Shown: positions 56,800 to 64,000 of the stretch, piece by piece
Layout: each line of letters begins with the position of its first letter
Numbering within the stretch: position 1 is the stretch's first letter
Assembly: GCA_021234155.1 (NCBI GenBank)
Contig: JAJEKV010000032.1
Span: 2,576,783-2,640,782 of the forward strand
Length of the DNA stretch: 64,000 bases
DNA from: Isoetes taiwanensis
Lineage: Eukaryota; Streptophyta; Lycopodiopsida; Isoetales; Isoetaceae
Direction of reading: 5' to 3'
Translations under genes and position numbers: made by a program
Notes under the pieces: model-generated
The model's database searches: none
The model's input: the letters and a program-made list of their open reading frames with translations, nothing else
Told to the model about the DNA's origin: nothing

Positions 56800-58080
56800 T
56801 GTTAACTACGATGCATCTACCCCCCTCGCTGATTCTCGGCGAATCAAGTCTTCAAGCTTACCGCCGGGAGCGGGGTTGATAGCATCGTTGATAGTGCGGC
56901 CTTGAGATTCGCGCATGAAATCCGGATAGTGCTTCTCAAGATCTGTTTCCATCACCCATGTAGCATCCTCCAGCGGCAAGTGTTTCCACTTGACCAAGTA
57001 TTGTAGCATTTGAGTCCTCACAGTGCGTTTTATAAGCTCGATCAAGAAGAGCTTCAGGTACTATCTCTAGCTGCTCCTCTGTCATTTCGGGGAGGGTTGG
57101 GGTTTCCAAAACCTCCTGCGGATCGGGGGTGTCTTTGCTTTAGAAGACTCACATGAAAAACCTTGTGGATCTTTAAGCGGGGTGGCAAGTCCAGGCGATA
57201 TGCTTGCTCCCCAATACGTTGATGATTTTGAGCGGTCCAGCCCATCGGGTGCCAACTTCTTGCAATTACCAATCTTAAGCTTGGCTTGTTTTACCTTAAT
57301 CTTAAGCCAAACCCGATTCACCCACTGGAAGACTTCGTGGGGTCTGTGCTTATCGCTACACTTTTTGGCCATTTGCGTGCAGCTAGCAAGTAACCACGTA
57401 CCTCGTCGACCAAAGCTTGCATCTCCGGGAGGAGTTGTTGAGAAACTTCCACTTCGACACGGGGTTGTGCCATGTGTCGGGGAGTAAAGGCATTGATAAC
57501 CATAGTTTATCATGAAAGGAGACATTTTGGAAGACTCTGTTTCATCTTTGTTATAGGCAAATTCTACTAGATAAATATAGTGACCCATTGGGATTGCTTA
57601 CTCCACACATAGCTGCGTAGCATATCCTCTATGATACGGTTGGTGCGCTCTATCGACCATCATGCGAGGATGATATCGCGGTACTCATAGCAAGCTTAGT
57701 GCGTATGGTGGTGAAGAAATCCTTCGAATGCACTTACAAATTTGGGATCCCTGTCGGATACAATAACCCGTGGCATTAGGTGCAACTGAAGATCTCCTTG
57801 CGAAAAGCAAAGCGATTGGTGTCGAAAGCGATTGTCGATTGATGCGACATGGCAAGAAGTGAGCCATTTTTGACAATTTGTCGGCGACCACCATTAATGC
57901 ATCATAGCCACGGAGAGTTAGTTGGAAGGCCCACAATGAAATCCATGGTTATTACTTCCCATTTTGCGTGGGGCACATCAAAGGCTGCGGCTCTCACGGA
58001 ACTCTTAATTGCTCCGCCTTGGTTTTCTTGACACACTTGACCTTTGTTTAATATATCTAGCAATATCCTTCTTCATGGAA
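56800..58080 (-). pseudogene. Ty3 integrase with C-terminal chromodomain
   Basis: The catalytic core region reads LTLRGYDALMVVADKLSKMA (57910-57850), then EFAYNKDETESSKMSPFMIN (57565-57505). The C-terminal region has GEQAYRLDLPPRLKIHKVFH then VSLLK (57212-57135). LVKWKHLPLEDATWVMETDL (56995-56935) with a nearby YPDF is a chromodomain-type motif, which in chromoviruses steers integration towards marked chromatin. Frames change at least three times. Confidence 0.88.
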
Positions 58081-58164
58081 GGCCAAAAGTAACTAGCGGA
58101 TTTTTAAAATAGGTCTTCATAAAACCCATGTCGGCTATAGGGCTGTTGTGCGTGTCATGGAGGA

Positions 58165-59620
58165 TTAACTTACGCACTCGGAAGTCGAGGAGGTACACAT
58201 AACTTATCCTTGTGATACAACAAATTGCCCTCTTTCTTATATGAACGGAAAGCTTCGCGTTCTTTATCAGTGCGTGCCTCCTTACTCAAACTAGCCCAAA
58301 TTTCACAAAACTCGGGATCCGTGGCCAAAGTTTGTTCTATCTGTTTTCCAAACTCACTGGTGAGTGTAGAAATTGCGTTACAATGGGTTCGGGTTACCGA
58401 GGGGTGGCGTGACAATGCATCCGCAACCACATTGTGCTTTCCAGGCTTATACATGATCTCAAAATCATATTCTTCAAGAAATTCCATCCATCTCCTCGGC
58501 GGAGGTTGAGGTTGGTTGGGTGGATAAATAGCGGAGACTTTGGTGATCCGTGTCCAAGCTGGAATCTTCTACCAAGGAGGTAGTGTCTCCATATTAAGTA
58601 AAGGCGCGAACAACAGCTAACAACTCTTGATCATGGGTAGGGTATCGCTGTTCCGTGTCGTTCATCTTCTTTGAATCATAAGCAATAACCCTCCCCTCCT
58701 GCATTAGAACCCCACCAGTGGCGATTTTACTTGCATCTGTGGCCACTAGTTTATCCCTATCGGGGATCGGGACAGCGTGAAGCGGTCTTTGAGGTTAAGG
58801 CATCTTTAAGGCTGGCTGGAAATTTCCACTGAACCTTAGTCTTCGGTGCTCCATCCAATCCTTCACCTTCTCATGCTTTGTAAGGTTTGTAAGAGGTCTT
58901 TGCAATCCTTGCAAAATCCTTTACAAACTTTTCGATAGTATCCCGCTAATCCCAAGAAACTTGGGACCTCGGAGACATTTTTCGGAATAGGCCATTCCCT
59001 TCTGACGGCCTCTATTTTTCTTTGGATCTGTAGCAATTCCCTCTGCTTGAAATGATATGGCCCAAATAGTCAACCTTTGGAGTGGCAAACTTGCACTTAG
59101 AGAACTTGGCAAAAAGCTGATGACGTCTTAACTTTTGTAGGGCCAATTTAAGATGTTCCTCATGCTCTTCTAGAGTCTTCTTGTAGATGAGAATGTCGTC
59201 AAAGAAAATGACAACAAAATCATCCAAGTATTGTCGGAAAACATCGTTCATCAAATGCGCATAAGCGTTGCGGGGGCATTAGTTAATCCGAAAGGCATAA
59301 CGGTAAACTCATAATGCCCATATCTAGTCGAAAAGCAGATTTATGGATGTCCTCCTCTTTAATCCTTATCGATGATATCGGCGAAGGTCAATCTTTGAAA
59401 AATATTTGGCCTTGCAAGCGATCCATTAGATCATCGCTCTTGGCAAAGCATAGCGATTTTTGATGGTATGCTTGTTGAGTTGCCGATAATCAATACACAT
59501 TCTCAAGGAGCCGTCCTTTTTCTTTACAAAAAGAATAGCCAAAAAGGCAAAAAACGCAGCTAGGTCGAATAAAACCTAGGTTTAGTAGCTCTTGAAGTTG
59601 CTTCTTAAGCTCGCCAACTC
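58165..59620 (-). pseudogene. Ty3 reverse transcriptase and RNase H
   Basis: YLDDFVVIFFDDILIYKKTL (59230-59170) carries the FxDD catalytic box (FFDD; FLDD is usual), followed by EEHEEHLKLALQKLRRHQLF and YLGHIIS. RNase H ends with FEIMYKPGKHNVVADALSRH (58460-58400). The first polymerase motifs upstream (59600-59300) are in broken frames. Confidence 0.88.
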
Positions 59621-59866
59621 TGGGGGACTCATACATGTGGGGGGCCTTCTTTGGTAGGCTTAGTGCGGCTCTAAAGCTATCTCACATTCTACCCCTCTAA
59701 AAGGAGGAAGCTTCGGATCTCGTCATGCGGGAAAAGATCGCTAAATTCATGGAGAATCTTGGCAATCCCCGTGGCAAGGTGTTGATTACTTGGTTTTGCT
59801 TAGCATCGACTCAATGGAAGCAAGTCTAATAAAGGCGGAGGAGCTTTTGCTTGCGTATAGCTTTAT

Positions 59867-60076
59867 CTAGCTGTCGAATGGACATAGGCGCATGATAGGG
59901 TTGAATGGTTCACCTTTTATAGTTACCACGGGCTCCATTATCGCGTTGAAGGTAACTTCTCTCTTCTCATGATCTATGTTGGCTTTTGCGGATGCCAAGA
60001 ATTCCATTCCAACAATGAGGTCGTATTTGCCAATATCCATTAATTCGGCACCCCATAGCAACTGGTGCGCTGGCAA
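59867..60076 (-). pseudogene. Ty3 aspartic protease region, C-terminal half
   Basis: ELMDIGKYDLIVGMEFLASA followed by KANIDHEKREVTF is the D.I.GM.WL......ID....... segment that follows the protease active site in Ty3 elements. The DSG triad itself is not readable in frame. Confidence 0.7.
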
Positions 60077-60399
60077 GCTGCATCTTAAGGTTGATCGGCG
60101 ACCATGAGTATGTCTAACCTTACCAGCGGCTAAAGTGGCGGGTCACCGATTAAGTGACCTTAGGGTTTCGGTTGGAGGACACGGGCCATTCTAGGAGAAG
60201 CAAAATTATGTGTACTCCCGGTATCCATAAAATTACAAAAGGATTCTTGTCTATTTGGCCTATGGTGGAAATGACCGGTGACTTTCGGCATTACCCGTTT
60301 CTATATAGCTGCAAAGATATGAGGCTTACCGTGAATGTACTTTCGGGGGGCGTCCTCGTCGTCGGTAATGTTGACTCAATATCGTCCCAGTCAAAGGTC

Positions 60400-61481
60400 G
60401 GCCATGGCGGTAGGCGTCTGGGTAACATATGGGCAAGTGCATGAAGTGTCCCGCCTCATACACCTGTAACATGCCTTATCCCTTGTTCTCACGGCCTCTT
60501 TAGGAATGGACTGTAAGAGGTTTGAACTTCCTTACCGCATTGTTACGCTTATCGGCGTGTTAAAGCGACTTTCTTCTCTGGCGGCCAAGTAAGAGTTCTG
60601 GCGAGAGAGGGCCCGGACTTGGAGGCGGGGTTTGTAAGGTGTGGGCGGCCGTGGGCTGCGAGTAAGGGCGGGGGCGCGGATCGCGATTTCTTGGTATGTC
60701 CTCCTCGAGGCTCAATGCTTTAGCCTCGGCTTACGCAAGCGATTTGGTCGATGGCCTTAACCATCCGTTTGATCGATGGTGCCAAACCCTCAATATAGCC
60801 CTCCGCGCCCTTTTCTCATTCATACCGGTACATACGGTCTCGAGGCGCATGAACTCATCCGTGTAGGCCTGTGCGGACATACTCTTCGCTCCAACTTTGT
60901 AGAAAGTGCGGATCTGGCATTTATGTGCACGAGGCACATAATGCGATTTGAAGGCCTTGGCAAACTTTACGAAGTTGCATCTACTCCCTGTCGGATGTTT
61001 GGCTCGGCATAGCCCTTCCACCAAATACGGGCAGCTCCGGTAAGGTTTGTGGTGGCAACCTTTCACGTATCCTTCTCTGTCATGCCATAGGACTGCGAAC
61101 TCCTTCATTTTCGTCCGGCCGGGATTGGCATTCAAGCGCCTCTAGATTTCCCATCAAAGCTGGGCCAATTTCCTATTCTTCCATATACTAGTTATGGTAC
61201 GTATCAAGCTGTCTTGCGGTACTCCTTATCCGGCTTTGCATGGCCCCAGGATGATGTTGATGATCGCGGATGACTTTGAAGTGGCGGACTTTGAAGAGGT
61301 GGTTGCTTGTCTCTAGAGGAGCTCGTCGGCGTTTAGAGTGGGACCTCTTTCGCCGCAGTGAGGGACTAGTTAAGGTGGTGGGGGCGGGCTTTGTGTGTAG
61401 GTGGACTAGGTGGTAGCGGAGGTAACTTCCGGTCGTCTGTTGTACATCTTTGTGGTGGGTTAGCATGCAAGGCGTAGGCAC
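60400..61481 (-). pseudogene. Ty3 gag with zinc-knuckle relic
   Basis: The capsid-type segment FVKFAKAFKSHYVPRAHKCQ then KVGAKSMSAQAYTDEFMRLE and VCTGMNEKRARRAI (61010-60780) matches the retrotransposon gag domain. Near 60475 the frames give CYRC then EAGHFMHL, a CCHC knuckle broken by a one-base shift. The N-terminal 100 residues (61481-61188) are His/Pro-rich. Confidence 0.8.
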
Positions 61482-61844
61482 GTAATTAGCCTAACTGTCT
61501 TTTCATCGGCATCAATTCTTGTTGGTGTTAACCGGCCGGCGTTTGAGGGGTATGCGCCGGCGACATTGCGTGCACCGTCTATATTAAACATAACGATGAT
61601 ATAAGAAAAGAATACGATAACATGTAAGTGTTATAACAAAGTCATTACGAGTAGTATCAAGAAACACAAAGTGAAACGAAAAAGGACGGAAGATTCAATT
61701 TTCTGGCGAGATAGCGGTTACATCAAAGAAGTTTATATGGAACACGGTTATAAACTTATAGTTATATAATACACAAAGAGGCTGATACAAGCCATTTCCT
61801 AGCCATGGTGAAACATAGGAACACACAAAACTGGAAATTGTGGC

Positions 61845-62232
61845 TTAAGGGTTTTGCGTGGGGATACATGGCGGCATAGCGCACACTCTCACATACGGCT
61901 CGGCGAGCTTGTAAGCGTGCCCAAGCCTGGATAATAGCGGGTTGATAATCCCAAGTGGGGCTAATAATCGGGAGGTTGAAGAGCCTTTCGCGGTCGCGTA
62001 GAAGATTTGCGAGAGATGATCATTAGCATCATCAAAAGCTTGATGTGGGGTCATATTCCAATAATCCCAAATGCGGGAAAAGAGTCCATCTCGGATCATC
62101 GTTAGCACGTTCTCGAAGAAGAGTAACTACTTCCATGCCCTTGTCGGGATCATAAGGTTGTTCAGGGACCCTAAGCTCCGCTATGTCATCGTCAACTTCC
62201 GTTCGGGATACTTTCGTTGTACCGTTCCCCAT
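61845..62232 (-). CDS. Unidentified minus-strand open frames upstream of Ty3 gag
   Basis: Two overlapping frames: 62232-62032 (MGNGTTKVSRTEVDDDIAEL...DKGMEVVTLLRERA) and 62108-61845 (AFDDANDHLSQIFYATAKGS). They appear to be one reading interrupted by a frame change, because the second continues the helix-like character of the first. No known domain. They could be a 5' extension of the Ty3 gag, an additional element ORF, or a host gene fragment. Confidence 0.3.
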
Positions 62233-62667
62233 AGTCTGTTCGGGAGGTCCTGTTCATCCATTCTTATCAAATCGGTGATCCGTCACGGTATTCCTCAAGT
62301 GTTTCTTACGCAAGGCGGCGGGAATAATTATATATACATTGAAAACAATTTCCTTCCACTGGAGCTTTAAGGAAAATACTTAATCATTGAAAGGAGAAAA
62401 CAATGAAGTGGTTTTCAGCGATTACAAGAAACATAAGAAGATATCACGAATATATATAAAATTGAAAGCGATTACATAGATTTTGGTGTTGGCCCACTAG
62501 AGGTAATGCCAATCAAAATTAACAAAATTTCATACGATGAACCAATGAAACCTAAAACTAAGAGGTCGATCCGTCAACATCCTGTGTTTGAGTATCAAAC
62601 TGGGGCTCTGGTCGATGCTGTAGGAGTAACACGCTAGGATTAAGCGATGAGGCAGTGATGAAGCTAT

Positions 62668-63944
62668 TTACGGAGGAACATTTGTAGCCAATGGCGCCGC
62701 AACCAGCAGACTCATGTTCATCCAAGAACCAATCTCATGGTCAAACACTGCAATGGCAAGATCACGGTTCACTAGGATGATCTGCTCAAGGTTAGGAGCT
62801 AATTTCTTGTGGCCCGCTGTGGTGGAAAGTGCCCTCAATGCCCATACAGCCGCCTCTGCTTCAGGGGCAATTGCCTTAGCAAAGAAGAGAACACATGCGC
62901 TTGTGAAAGAAACAGGGGAAGAATCGGAGTAATATGGCATTTCAACCCACGAACCATCGGATGGGTTGAAGAGGCCAACTCGGACTCCAAGTTTCGGGGC
63001 AGCTCCTCCTCCATGGCAAAATCCTTCTCTTCCTGAGCATACTGACTCTCATCACATAAATCCTCCATGGTTGGGTCGTCTTCTAGCTTGACGACGACGT
63101 CGTTGATGTTGGGCACATGTGGCCCCGTAGCCTGGAAAGCCGATTCAGGAACTGAAGATGGGGTACCCTGAATCATTAACTGGCGCAAGGACAAGAGTGT
63201 GCTGATAGGCTCAACATCAAGAGGTTGATAGTTGAGCAGCTGATGTATCTCTGGCGCATAATTGGGGCGAGAGTAATCAATGAAATCATGCTGACCCTGA
63301 CAATATTCGGCCAGCTCATAAAGAAGGTGAGCGGTCCTCTGCTTACCCTTATTTGCGATATGCTGATACGCCCATTGAATGTCGCTCAGCAGCAAGTAAT
63401 CCTGATCCCCAACCTTGATGGTAGCAAGCGAACTCAATCCCACCAGTGCTTGGCCCTTACTACGAGGTAAAGGCCTCTCTTTAGCTAACTCCTTCCATCG
63501 TACGAAATCAGCAAAGTTTATCTGCTCGTCCTCCTCTGAATCTGGAGGAAGTGGGGCCTTAGCTTGCTCTAAAGCGGTGTCAGTACCATCTACATACCTG
63601 TCCATAATAAGAGCAAAGGGCATGGCCGGGCTTCAAAGTATAGCCCATTAGAGCCCCAATCGATAATGGGGCGTGCTTAGCGTCACGATGATGCCCTTGA
63701 GGATGTCATAGCTGTGGCGATCATCTCCCAACATATGCTCCACAATATCTCTGTGAAGATAAGGTTGGGGCGGTTCCCCAAAGAATTCCGCTTCAGGCAA
63801 TATTTCCTCTTCATAGAACTCTACAAAGGTCGCATAGTCAGGGTGGGCGCGCATATTGTCGATGAGGTCGACTGAACTCTGCAACATAGGATCCAAGAGG
63901 GTAAGGAACACAGGGGATCCCATTGCTGCCGCCCCATGTACCAT
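62668..63944 (-). CDS. Unidentified protein-coding block, 5' end near the window edge
   Basis: Three minus-strand frames: 63944-63648 (LLDPMLQSSVDLIDNMRAHP, EILPEAEFFGEPP), 63623-62835 (262 residues; FADFVRWKELAKERP, DYLLLSDIQWAYQHIANKGK, LLYELAEYCQGQHDFIDYSR, then acidic) and 62940-62668, which extends upstream in frame as GVRVGLFNPSDGSWVEMPYY and continues AKAIAPEAEAAVWALRALST to a stop at 62668-62670. The frames overlap and need splicing or frameshifts to join (a possible donor GACAG|GTATGT is near 63597). The residues look like real protein, not repeat. I recognise no family. Host gene or retroelement ORF are both possible. Confidence 0.4.
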
Positions 63945-64000
63945 GCTAGTCGGCCGGCGTAGTCCATCCTTGCTTGGGTGGAAGATGGGAGGAAGAAGGA

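Larger units (their letters stand above)
56220..61500 (-). mobile_element. Ty3/Gypsy chromovirus internal region (gag-pol), decayed, 5' LTR not found
   Basis: Domains in minus-strand order: gag (61135-60731), zinc knuckle relic (about 60475), protease (60076-59870), reverse transcriptase (about 59600-58920), RNase H (58490-58170), integrase (about 58080-57050) and chromodomain (57045-56820). The order RT-RNaseH-IN and the terminal chromodomain define a Ty3 chromovirus. Many frameshifts prevent expression. Beyond gag there is no LTR where the 5' one would be expected near 61.5-62 kb. Confidence 0.92.

Overview
The window is a stretch of plant nuclear genome, dominated by transposable elements, with two recognisable host genes. 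The evidence for a plant is an eIF4E gene with the five-exon layout known from plants (minus strand, 49072-47858), a plant IAP-like protein 1 / C3HC zinc-finger gene (plus strand, 31708-35540), GT-AG introns, a plant-type L1 LINE, a Ty3 chromovirus and plant-type CACTA, hAT and PIF/Harbinger relics. I cannot name the species. The repeat style would fit a large-genome land plant, perhaps a seed-free one, but that is a guess.

Layout. 1-3838: a decayed LINE of a family I call LINE-A (ORF1 relic, endonuclease, reverse transcriptase, 3' hairpin, microsatellite tail). 4.4-6.5 kb: another LINE-A scrap, a possible LTR and a gag-like relic hit by a 253-bp MITE. 6484-24312: one minus-strand LINE-A copy cut in two by a 16.6-kb CACTA-like DNA transposon (7201-23843). 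That transposon has 29-bp terminal inverted repeats, a TGG target duplication, CGACGT-rich ends, an array of about 1.1-kb repeats, a C/T-rich tract, a 100-bp repeat array and a spliced accessory transposon gene. An intron of that gene contains a 7.8-kb L1 with its own 15-bp target duplication. The order of events is therefore LINE-A, then CACTA, then L1. 26.5-27.4 kb: an 11-unit array built on a palindrome. 27.6-30.2 kb: two more LINE relics. 31.0-31.4 kb: two tRNA-derived SINE-like sequences just upstream of the IAP-like gene.

36.3-39.2 kb: an L1 3' fragment and a broken PIF/Harbinger pair. 40.5-46.8 kb: three more LINE-A fragments, one carrying a clear 216-bp hAT MITE. 47.86-49.07 kb: eIF4E, probably intact. 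50.1-51.0 kb: an old LTR. 53.1-54.3 kb: twin hairpins, purine-rich DNA and a GATA microsatellite. 54577-61500: a minus-strand Ty3 chromovirus with one intact LTR, a polypurine tract and decayed gag-pol. 61.8-64.0 kb: minus-strand open frames of unknown identity.

The host genes appear functionally unrelated (cap-dependent translation and a nuclear zinc-finger protein). The rest is a layered record of insertions. No undescribed multi-gene system is evident. The most informative items are the datable CACTA/L1 nest, a reverse-transcriptase active-site change (YADD to YAND) shared by two LINE-A copies, a frameshift in the IAP-like gene, and the unidentified block at the right edge.
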